Below, piece after piece: positions 11,151 to 20,922 of a stretch of 64,000 nt of DNA. The first letter of the stretch is position 1, and each line of letters opens with the position of its first letter. The position numbers and the translations under genes were made by a program. The DNA comes from Akebia trifoliata (Eukaryota > Streptophyta > Magnoliopsida > Ranunculales > Lardizabalaceae). The DNA is taken from positions 2,914,001 to 2,978,000 of the forward strand of contig CM030714.1 of the NCBI GenBank assembly GCA_017979445.1, in the 5' to 3' direction. Below the pieces are notes generated by a model. The model was given only the letters and a program-made list of their open reading frames with translations. It searched no databases and was not told the DNA's origin.

Positions 11151-11336
11151 GTTTTATAAAACAGTGAATTTTTCCCCTACTTTAATAATAATATTTTGGT
11201 TTTGAAAATGTTAAATTCGGAATTAAAATGAACAATTATTGCATGTTTTTGTAAATCATCCATCATCCAAAATGTACCTAAAAAAAAGTTTTGTTTTATA
11301 AAACAGTGAATTTTTCCCCTACTTTAATAATAATAT
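11151..11336. repeat. 44-bp direct repeat, two copies 142 bp apart
   Basis: Copies at 11151-11194 and 11293-11336 begin GTTTTATAAAACAGTGAATT and continue with TTTCCCCTAC and TTTAATAATAATAT, without a mismatch. Each opens with the palindrome GTTTTATAAAAC. Confidence 0.85.
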
Positions 11337-11614
11337 CCTAATGTCTGGCTGGAAAATGAAAGAAGTGAGTCTTCGTTTTCAATTGACATGGGTTTTCAAA
11401 TTCGTGACATGTACCCTTGACTTCTGTCTTCCCTAGGAGATTAACAAGGAAAAAACAAAAGACTGGGGTTGGTGAGTTTGATAAATAAATAAATAAAAAC
11501 CCTCGTCTACGGCAATCCATGAGACCATGACTTTTGCCCAAAAGCCCTTGGCAAGTTCATAGAACATATTTCTTTTGACCTAGTCAACCTGTACTTATTT
11601 GCCACAAATCCTTG

Positions 11615-12150
11615 ATTTTTCCATCTAAAATACCCCACCCCTGTTCTTATCTTTGAAAGTTGAATGAGAAAATCTTGAGGTTGAGGATGGGACTATTTTT
11701 ATTTTATTTTATATATATATAGGGGGTTAATAACTAAATGTAGAACCTTTTAATGAATTAATGTCTTTTCAAATCTCTCAAATTGAAATGTGTTCCAAAC
11801 ATATATGCTATGATTCCTTACTTCATAAGTTGTAAATATCTAAATTTAACCCTATTAGATACTTTTTCAAACATGTTGTCGATATTAAGTAACAGTAAAA
11901 AAAAAATTTAAAAATTATGGACATTCTTCCACAATGAAATTTGATAAGTGAAATTTCAAGTAAGTATTTACATAATCTTCTTCTGTTTGAAGAAATGTTT
12001 AGCAAAATAATGAGTCACCAGTTTCATTGATTTTTCCATCTAAAATTCTATCATCTTATTCTTATCTTTGAAAGTTGAATGAGAAAATCTTGAGGTTGAA
12101 AATGGTGTTAATTTTTTTTTTTCATAGGGGTTAATAACTAAATATGATGG
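11615..12150. repeat. Diverged local duplication, copies about 415 bp apart
   Basis: TTTTTCCATCTAAAAT, then TTCTTATCTTTGAAAGTTGA and GAGAAAATCTTGAGGTTGA occur near 11617-11685 and again near 12033-12100. GGGGTTAATAACTAAAT follows in both (11724, 12127). The spacing is constant, so this is a short tandem duplication with its middle diverged. Confidence 0.7.
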
Positions 12151-12498
12151 GTTTGGGCATTAATTTTTATTTTTATTTTTTTGAAGGGGGGGGGGTGGTT
12201 AAATTTCTAATTTTCTCCTTGAGGGGTACCTATAATAAATTACTTTCTTATTATAGCTTTTAAAACTTGTTAAAAAAGAGGACGCACTGATTTTATCTTT
12301 ATTTCTAATAAAAGATATCAAAGGACTATTTTACCCTTTCTATATACCTAAAATTATACATGATTACAAGTGTAATTTCCCTGATAGAGCGAGGGCACAA
12401 TTGAAAAAAAAAAAGGAATAAAAAAAAGGGGGAGGCGAGTCATCTCTATATCTGTGTATAAATATGGATATAAGACCAAACGTTCAAGTAAGAGAAAC

Positions 12499-13128
12499 AT
12501 GTCCAATATAATGGTAATGGTGCTCTACCTCTCCCTCTTCTCTTCAATCTTCAACCTTTCTCTATGTTGCTTAGAATCTCACAAACAAATCCTCCTTCAA
12601 TTCAAGCTCTCCCTAATCCAAAACTCCTCATCCAACGATGAAATAATCTTCGACTTAGCATCTTGGGATTCAAATTCAGATTGTTGCCAATGGGATCGAA
12701 TTATCTGTGATTATAGTTCAACTCCACATTCAAATATCGTCGAACTCGATCTCTCCAAATTGTATATCGAGACCTTCGTAATTCTGATTCCAGTTTTCAA
12801 CATTAGAAGTCTGAAGAAGCTCGATTTGTCGAAGAATTTCTTACAAGGTGAAATTCCATTAAACATGGTCACTAATTTAAGCCAATTAGTTTACCTTGAC
12901 ATGAGCTATAATAATTTCAGTGGCACAATTCCTTCTCATTTGTTTAGACTCAAAAATTTACGACACCTTGATTTGAGTGGTAATTCGTTCTCTAGAAGGT
13001 TAAGAAGTGAAGTTGGCAATCTTGGGAATTTGAAATTCTTGAATTTGGATGGAAGTTTTCTCATAGAGGAGATGCCTAAGAAGATTCTTGCTGGAGACCA
13101 AAAGTTTGAATTTGCTTTTGAACAGTAA
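12499..13128 (+). CDS. Short LRR receptor-like protein with LRRNT_2 domain, probably truncated
   Basis: One 209-residue exon. An in-frame ATG at 12454 would add 15 charged residues before the hydrophobic stretch; the ATG at 12499 puts the signal peptide (about residues 4-24, MVLYLSLFSSIFNLSLCC) at the N-terminus, so I prefer it. Residues 26-71 form an LRRNT_2 cap with SHKQILLQFK and the CCQWDRIIC cysteine motif. About four plant extracellular LRRs follow (LKKLDLSKN, LVYLDMSYNNFSGTIP, LRHLDLSGN, LKFLNLDG). The frame stops after FEFAFEQ, before any further LRR, membrane segment or kinase. Receptor-like proteins normally have 15-30 LRRs, so this is likely a truncated RLP gene or a secreted decoy-like product. 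No continuation was recognised downstream to 13700. Confidence 0.75.
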   Translation: MSNIMVMVLYLSLFSSIFNLSLCCLESHKQILLQFKLSLIQNSSSNDEIIFDLASWDSNSDCCQWDRIICDYSSTPHSNIVELDLSKLYIETFVILIPVFNIRSLKKLDLSKNFLQGEIPLNMVTNLSQLVYLDMSYNNFSGTIPSHLFRLKNLRHLDLSGNSFSRRLRSEVGNLGNLKFLNLDGSFLIEEMPKKILAGDQKFEFAFEQ

Positions 13129-13953
13129 TAATAAAATTTAAGGATTCATGTACTTCTACTTTGTATTTTTTACAATTGTTTTGGTTTAGTTGGTTAAAGT
13201 TTGTGATTTTTTTTTCTTATAAAAAATTGAGATTTTTAAGCTCTTGATGCATTAGCAGGAAGAGGGGTCTAACCTCTTCTGATTGTTAGAGAAGACACAA
13301 AACGCCACGTCGGAATCTTACACACTGACCCATTCAGTGGGTCAGAATGATTAATGATTTCTAACTGTTGGGTTTGACTCAGTTTCTTATTATTGGTTTT
13401 AAGTCCTAAAGTTCGTCCCATGTGTTGAAGTCTAGGATGGAGGATGATCAAATCCAACGGCTAGAAATCACTGATCCTTGTGTTTTCTTGTGTTTTAGAT
13501 ATAGTAAATGGTACACCTTAAGTTCATGGGATCAGTGGGAACGAACGAAGTGGCCTTTTTGGAATGTGGATCATGACAGCTATGCCGTATTAGAAATAAA
13601 AACTTTGAGAAATCTTAAAATGATTTATATTTTCCATATATGGTAATTTGAGGAGATTGTGATGTGGAAGCATTTATATTGTGGTTTTAATTGGAATCTT
13701 GTTAGAAGAGTATACGCGTTAGTCTTAATTACATAATCTTATTTTCTTGGAAAGAAAATAAATGAGATATTGGTTGGAGTAAGAAAAAAGGAGTTGGAGG
13801 ATGATATCGAAATTTAATGGGTAGAAATGTATGACCCTCTCATGTTTTGGAGAATAATTGAGATACCCCTTTATCTTTTCAAATTGATGGTCAATATTCA
13901 TAGAAAATGACTTACATGTACTAATCTTCCACCTAACCTTTGAATTTTCATTG
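13129..13953. other. Intergenic, no gene seen
   Basis: AT-rich sequence after the LRR gene. I looked for further LRR repeats in all frames and found none. An open run at 13422-13646 has no recognisable domain. Confidence 0.4.
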
Positions 13954-14137
13954 GACTGATGTTGAAGTGACCTTATTATTGGATCTCACATCGCACACTC
14001 TCACGAGAAACTGTTCGTGAACCATAGATGTTTTTTCTTGATATACGAGTGAAAAAGTACTATCTATAGTTCCTATCCACTTTCACTTTAGGATGTGGGA
14101 TATGAGGTCCAATCTTGAGGTCACTCCAACACGATTC
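13954..14137. mobile_element. M2-family MULE MITE
   Basis: The element starts GACTGATGTTGAAGTGACC and ends inverted with GGTCACTCCAACACGATTC. The TSD is TTTTCATTG (13945-13953) against TTTTTATTG (14138-14146), 9 bp with one C/T change. The core is AACCATAGATG, with a diverged inverted partner in the right arm. Confidence 0.8.
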
Positions 14138-14984
14138 TTTTTATTGTCCTTCATCCACCATTTTTTAGAGAACCATTGATTTTTCTACACAAAATCCTTC
14201 ATCATCTACTGGTTTCCTAAAAATGCTATATTCTTCTTGAGTTTTGAAGGTCGAAGGATATAGAATCTTTTGTTCTTGGGTCGAAACAATTTGAGGGGAA
14301 ATATCAAGAGTTTTTTTGCTAGAGGTTGAAAAAGGGGGCATTTTAGTCATTTACATTGATATCTCAAAGAAGGCAAAGGTTGCTTCTCAAACTAGGCGTT
14401 CTTGCTCGAGTTCAAGTCGATTGATGAGCGAGCCTACCTAGGCCAAGTTATATAGAACATGAGCTGAGCCTAGATTAGATTAACTCAATATGATCTTAAT
14501 TCAAGTATCAAGACAGCTCAAACCGAACTAGAGGCAATAAAAAATATATAAATATTTTAAAATTAATTACATAGTTTTAAAGTGTCTTTTAATTATTTCT
14601 TGTTTAAGCTAGCTCAACCCTAACATAAGGCAATACAATGTTCAGCAAGCCCACTTGGACTAACCCGAGATCAACCCAAATTCAGAAGCTCAAGCTCAAG
14701 TTGAGGGCTCTGGGTCAACCCTTCAAACCACCCAACCAACCCAGGTTGCAGTCCTATTTGTCAGTTTGAAAACATAGGAGGCATCTCAAATACTCACTAA
14801 AATGTAGAGTTAGGTCAAAACTAATCAATTTAATTGAATAGTTTGAAATCCATCTTGCAACAATGATAATAGGTTAGGTATGGACCCAGAAATCAAGATC
14901 CTATAAGGGTCGCATCTTGATTAACCTCAATCTGAACGATCTTCTCTATGCAGTAGTAGACTCAGTGTTATTTAAGGACGACTA

Positions 14985-15110
14985 ACTAAGTACTAAGACT
15001 TTTGGAGGTTGTTACCAAGGTCTCAGGTTCAAACCCCTTGAACCCCTTCTTATACTAAAATGCTACTTGTTAATCACTAACCCCACCAAGAAAAAGAAAG
15101 AATCAATGTC
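14985..15110 (+). repeat. Possible tRNA-derived SINE scrap
   Basis: GGTCTCAGGTTCAAACCCC at 15020-15038 fits a polymerase III B box (GGTTCAAAC). The upstream A box is weak and no clear tail or TSD was found. Confidence 0.25.
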
Positions 15111-15399
15111 ATTTAAATCTTTTATCATTTATTAATTATTACTTAATTGGAAAATTTATAGATTTTATTTTCTTTGCTTCAAATTCAATAAATTTATCAA
15201 TTAGGCAAACGTATAATGTTAGGTTGCACTCATGTATTATGGATCTGATCCATTAAAGTGTTCTCCGCACTGCCTTCCATCATTGATAAATTTAGGGGTT
15301 CAACTCAAAACCAATTAGCAATGAATGAAGTAGCCCAGGAGCTTATAAGGAGAGAGACAAGGTAATTTGTATATGATATGAGACAAAACTCAGCATAGT

Positions 15400-15625
15400 T
15401 GGCCTGAGAAACATGATTTTAAATCTCGTTTGAGTTGTCTCGGTATCATCCACCAACGAGACAAGTTGACAAGTCGTCTCAAAGACATGGTTTGTTCTAA
15501 TTTTAAGACATTTCTTTAAATCTCGTCTGAGATGATTCATATAAATTGGATATCTCGTCCAAGATGGCTTGGTCTCGTTCATGGACAAGATGAGATGTCA
15601 AAACAAATTTTAAAACATGCGGGAA
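15400..15625. repeat. CATG-TTTTAAA-ended repeat rich in TCTCGT
   Basis: The left end CATGATTTTAAATCTCG is answered by TTTTAAAACATG at the right. The interior repeats GAGACAAG, GTCTCG and TCTCGTC in both orientations. Relatives lie at 21915-22140 and 38935-39105, and a larger one at 44672-45116. Confidence 0.55.
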
Positions 15626-16559
15626 AGGGTTATTTAGCTGCTTACATCTAAAAGTCATGGTAAATTATCGAGTGAATGAATAATTACAAAAAATTTCTAT
15701 TCAAGTGTTCGATTCAGCAATTTGCAAAATTTCTTTTTGCTAACTAATGAAGTCTAACACATAATTCAGGTACTGAATTAATTAAATAAATGCTATGTAA
15801 AAATCTTGCAGTCCAATGGTATTCATAACTTCATCGGTCATCTTGTAGCCATTATTAGTGTTCTTGATTTGCTTTCACGGTCCTCCATCCTCCACTGTTA
15901 ATAGGTTTGATGACTTTTATGTTTCTATCAAACACTATAATACTTGACTTGATTCAACATTTATTTTCTCAAGAAATTGTGATGATAATTCATGAATAAA
16001 CCTATCAATCCTTCAAGATCATGCACCAATCAACCTATATCTGTTTCCTTTATAGAAGTTTCAAATGCAATGGATTGTTCTACACTTAGGTTGATTCCGT
16101 TTATGCATTAAAGGAGAGAGATAAATAATTTTATTAAAATGGAAATATCAATCTGAGATCAATTCTAGTTGCGATTTGAATTCTCGATGATCAGGTGTTT
16201 CAGATGTTAATTCATTGTTAAAATTGATTTTTCACATTCTTTTACATCTGATTTGATGTATAGTTTTAAATCTTATTATTGTTATTATTGGAATGGAATA
16301 GTTAATATTCTAGTAAACCATATAATTTTTGGTAAATGAGTAATGAAAATGAAAAAAAATTAATTATTGGGTAAGGTTCCAGTGACGACTCATGAAAAGA
16401 ACCCGCAATCCCAACCATTCAAACAAAAAATCCAATGGTTGGGATTTATACGTATCTTGATAATACACATTTTAGAGATACTTATCACGCAGTCTTGAAT
16501 CAGTTCTTTGATATGAATCCAAATTATTCTTATTCATGGATTATTTCCTATCGTTCTAG

Positions 16560-17186
16560 TATTGATGTTCTCAAATGGGTCAGTTCTAATTTGGTTTCTA
16601 AGTCACTTAGAATCATAACCATTATATTTTTTTCGATTCTGGTTCCAGATTTAAAATAAATAGAACTAGAACCCCCCAAAAAAGCACGAGTACCCATCAA
16701 TTTCGATTCTCAAGAATCGAAGGAGAAAATAATATTTCTAATAAATATAAAATATTTTTCCTTTCAAGAAATTAACATATATACAAAAGTATTAACTTAG
16801 TTATAATTTGTTATATTAAAAATATAAGTTAATGATTTTTTCAAAAATAAAAAGTAATATTCTTTTAAAGTTATTAATTTTTTGAAGAGATTGCTCCTTT
16901 TAAGCTCCAATTCATAGTTTAAATGAAAAATAGAAGAACTTTATCTAACGTACATTATTTTTGAAATAAAAGAGTACTTTAAATCATTTGTAATATAAAA
17001 AGAAATGATAAAATAAATCAGTTTTGGCACCCGTAAAATAGAATCTAATGATTTTAATTCTTATCAGTTCGATTTTATCTTAGACTCGCCTCTAATCGAT
17101 TCCAATAAAAAGGGAATCAGAATAGGAGTTTTCAATTCTGATTTCGATTTGGTTTTTGATTAAATGGGTACCCATTGACACCCAAA
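16560..17186. repeat. Degraded element ending GGGTACCCATTGACACCC
   Basis: The right end at 17166-17183 is the complement of the plant hAT-type terminus GGGTGTCAATGGGTACCC. The interior (TTCGATTCT, GAATCAGAATAGG, AT-rich middle) matches the repeats at 33125-33753 and 33805-34421. The left end is uncertain. Confidence 0.5.
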
Positions 17187-18401
17187 ACTAGAACCATATT
17201 AAAATTTTATTCCAACTTCACTAATCATTCTAATGGGATGATGAGCAAATCATACTATATGTAAATGACCCAATTATTCAACTGACATTATCACTAATTA
17301 ATAACAACTTTCGAATTGCAATTTTTTTTTAGTTAATTGGTTATAATGTTAACATATATAGTATACCCTTGACCTTGATCAAAATGACTAATTTTTAGTT
17401 TCAATAGTTCAACCGTCACATCGCTTCTTAAATATGTCAAACATTAAATATTTATAATCAACCTATAATAATTTTTAATTATTAGTGGTTTGGAATTTAA
17501 AATTTTTATTTTTAAGAAATATATTTTAGGATTTTTTTTTCCCCTAAACTTTTAGATAAGGCCTAACAGAGATTTAGGTTTTGTATGTGCAGATTATAGA
17601 AAATTGAATTTTTTTTTTTTTTTTTAAATTTTTTTTTATGGGGAATAATCTTTTTTGAGAAAACAAACTTTTCAATCCTAATAAAAATATTCTTGCCCTG
17701 AAATGACTCCTAAGGAAAATGATTTTCTTGTCAAGAAAGAAAAATCCTAATGTTATTCTCTCAGTGTTAACTCTCTTTTTGTCATTTTCCCAGATGAAAT
17801 CAAACGTCTAGCAATTATTTTTTTCAAGAATATTTTTATAGAAAATTAATTTTCTGAAGAAAACATTCTCTTTCATATTAGACAACCTTATATGTTCTAA
17901 TAACAGTATATAAAAATTCCTAAGATCTCTTCCTAAAGTTAGTAGCGTTGTTCCCTAAAAAAGGTCAGCTAGTGAGATGTACCTCTTGTCAAGAACCATT
18001 GAACCAACCACATCAAACGTGACACCGACCAATAAAAGAGTGCTCCACATAATTATTTTCTTTTTTTTATATAAGATCAAGTTGCATGTTTATTTACTAG
18101 AGAATCACTTTAGATTTCTATGTGACACGTATCTGCCAGGGAAGCAAATGAGCTTCAGCAAAATAGACAAAAACAACCCTTTATTATCATCTCTGGTTAT
18201 TGTCCTACACTCAATCCCATTGGATGGTCTTCGAGATTTGTTAGAATTTTCTTTTTATTGCCGACTCCTTCCATACAAGCCCTTTAAGGTTTTCAAAAAT
18301 AATTTTTGAAAAATACTTGAGCTGAAATACATGAACTTTTATTAATATACTAATGTTGATTTGAGGGAACAATTTTCTAAGGAACCTTTGAATTTAATCT
18401 A

Positions 18402-18614
18402 AAAGAGTTAGCCTTAGTGGTAAGCTGAGCCTTGATAAGCTCTCCAAGAAGGGTAGGTCAGGATTCGAAACCCCATGAAACAATGAATTTCTTGGGGTTA
18501 TTCGCCTCCCTCTAGGATTTTATTGAACCTTGACTCAACTAGTTCCATGTAGCTAGTACTTTCCAAGGGGGTGGTGCATGTGATCACCATGGGATTAGTC
18601 TCACTTGAAGGGTG
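18402..18614 (+). mobile_element. tRNA-derived SINE (probable)
   Basis: GTTAGCCTTAGTGGTAAGC at 18407 resembles a polymerase III A box. TCAGGATTCGAAACCCC at 18458 fits the B box (GATTCGAAAC), about 50 bases on. The body ends with CACCATGGGATTAGTCTCAC, typical of plant Au-like SINE 3' regions. The CACTA MITE at 18618 follows directly. Confidence 0.5.
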
Positions 18615-18617
18615 AGG

Positions 18618-18883
18618 TACTACGTGAAAAATAGTAAATTCAATAGGTCATGGCTCATGAATTTTAAAATCGAATTTTAACGATTTAAGGTAGTTGAAAT
18701 TTTTTATTTTTTTCCAAATCGACAACTTAGAATTGTCGAATTTCTCCTATCTTCCATTAATTTGATAGTTTCGACTTGTCAAAAATTAAAATTTTATAAT
18801 GAAAAATTCAACGTCTTGATTTGTCAAATTTTATGAAATTTAATGGCCATGGACTGTTAAATATGGGATTTTTTAATGTTGTG
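18618..18883. mobile_element. CACTA-type MITE
   Basis: The left end TACTACGTGAAAAATAG is a CACTACG terminus with its first base changed. The right end is TTTTTTAATGTTGTG. AGG flanks both sides (18615-18617, 18884-18886), the 3-bp TSD of CACTA elements. The interior inverted repeats (GTAGTTGAAATTTTTTA, CGACAACTTAGAATTGTCGA) match the element at 28298-28544. Confidence 0.75.
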
Positions 18884-18909
18884 AGGATAACCTTGATAAG
18901 CAAACAAGT

Positions 18910-18912
<3 letters not shown>

Positions 18913-18953
<41 letters not shown>
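18913..18953. repeat. (GA)n microsatellite
   Basis: About 20 uninterrupted GA units, directly after the CACTA MITE. Confidence 0.95.
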
Positions 18954-18957
<4 letters not shown>

Positions 18958-19374
18958 TCTTTGTATTTTGATAAATACAAGAAATTGTTAATAAAAATAA
19001 TCAAATTCTTCATGATTTTCATCAACATATTTAGAAAACTTGGTAATCTACTTAAGTTTCATTAATTTTTGTCTCTATTCTCAAATTCACCATAATTTCA
19101 TCTTCGAATTCATTCATAGATAGACCAAGCCCTCTAATAAATATTGGGTCAATGTATTTCTCCTATTTGTTGATACAACTTCAAATGTTGTTCAATATTG
19201 TTCACGCACAGATGAGATGTGTACCATGAATAAAATTTGTTTGAACATGAACTCAAGAGAACAATTGAAGTCACTTCCCATGTACAAACCAAAAATACAA
19301 GGATATTAAAACATGTGTTTATCAAATAATTGAATTATTATGTTCTAAAATAGTATAGAACAATAATTAGAGTT

Positions 19375-19555
19375 TGCTCTTCTAGGTTGTGAGTTCGAAA
19401 CTAAGGACTATTTCTTGATTAAAATACAACATGCGTTGAGTCAGGTATGATCGGGAAACCTAGGTTAGACCTGTCCTATGGACTGCCTGATGGACCAGGT
19501 CGTGATTCGAGGACCTGATCCCCTACCAATGGGGATACCATGTTTAAAAAAAAAG
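19375..19555 (+). repeat. Possible SINE
   Basis: TTGTGAGTTCGAAACTAAGG has a B-box-like GTTCGAAAC. The stretch ends in CAATGGGGATACCATG and an A-run. The A box is not convincing. Confidence 0.25.
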
Positions 19556-20922
19556 AACATATAATAAATTTAAAATTTCGAATAACTTAACATTTTCTTA
19601 ATAATTAACTACATTATTAATACAAAATTTCATAAATGAGTAACCATAACTAAATATGATTTTCCACCAAGACTCGTTTAAAATAAAATATATATAAAAA
19701 AAAGTATAGCCGTGTCAGCTTTGACGTGTACTGCGAACCATGCCACACCTGTGAAGAAGTCTAGATTGTCGTTCTAGAAATCCGTCCACATTAAAAGCCC
19801 AAACTCTCCTCTATTATTACGAATTTTATTTTCTATTAAAAACCCGCATTTTAAGATTTGTCTTTGTTATTTTCGAGAGAGACAACAAAACCATATCACC
19901 TACCAACCACCACATATTCAATCTCTAACAAAATTCGTTGTTGGAGACACATAATAGATGTCTTTTTAACTCTTTAAAACCTTCTCTCACCCTCTTTTTG
20001 GGAGCTTTCATGGTTGTCAACCTTTGCTTCCTCTCTTCTCTTCTCTTCTTCTCCCTCTCCTCTCTTTCTCCCTCTTTTAAAACCATCTTTTATTTTCTGT
20101 GATTTTTTTTTCCTCACTTTGGGTCTTGTTGTTATTCTTTTCTTTTGTTCCTGTTGTTATCTTCTTTAATACCAATCAGAGAAAGATGAAAGAAGATGGA
20201 GTATGGAGATTGGTGAGAAGAGGAGGAGGTCTCCATTCTTCATCTTGTACCAACACATAAACGTTTTCTTTGAAGGTATTTATTGTAGAGATCCCAAATC
20301 ATTTTATTGCATTATATATATTTCATATAAATGATTTTTAACCAGATTTATTGTACTTTCTTTCTAAATTCTAATCCACAAAAGTTCAAAAAATGGGTAA
20401 TTTAGATACATCCATCTATGTTTTGGTGAATATTTGAGTTATCCTTGTGTTTTCAAAACAATGACATACCCTTTGACTGTGATCTTTTGAGAGAGACTAA
20501 TGAAAAATGAAAGACATACCCTTTGATGAAAAAGACTGCCTCTTGTTCTCCTCGTGATTTGATTATCTTTCATGAATTTGCCAAACAAATGAACGACATA
20601 GTGGGGTCTTATAAAATATTTTGTTTTTTTCCCAAGAGGATGAACAAGATGTATTTTTTGGGGAAAAAAATCTAGGCTTTTGGCAATAAGTTGAAAAAGA
20701 GGATACTTCAGTCATATTCTGTTAGTCTCTCGTAGAAGATCACCGTCAATGGTTTGTCGTCAATTTTAAAATATAGAGATATTTCAAACATTAATCAAAA
20801 GAGGAAGGATTTTTCTAAATTACCCAACCAAAAAACCAAACAAAAAAAATTCTATTTAATACAATCATCTTTCTTGTTGTTAAAGGGAGTATTGAATTGG
20901 ACATTTGGAGTGTCTGTCTACA

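Larger units (their letters stand above)
10294..12498. other. CRIPT 3' region and intergenic spacer
   Basis: A plausible 3' UTR follows the CRIPT stop. Beyond it are AT-rich sequence, the 44-bp direct repeat (11151 and 11293) and a local duplication (11615-11745 with 12030-12150). No gene is seen until the LRR gene. Confidence 0.5.
14147..18400. other. Gene-poor repeat sequence
   Basis: Contains a possible SINE scrap near 14985-15100, a TCTCGT-rich repeat (15400-15620), a GGGTACCC/ACACCC-ended repeat (16560-17186) and AT-rich stretches. An open run at 17977-18309 has no recognisable domain and no codon pattern like the real genes here. Confidence 0.4.
18884..20922. other. Intergenic, GA microsatellite and RIC 5' region
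   Basis: A GA microsatellite occupies about 18913-18953. AT-rich sequence and a weak SINE-like piece (19375-19555) follow. The CT-rich tract at 20020-20075 is not assigned to a gene. Copy A of the segmental duplication begins near 20646. Confidence 0.4.

Noticed and set aside
17977..18309. 110-codon open frame
   Set aside because: No recognisable domain, and the composition fits AT-rich noise.
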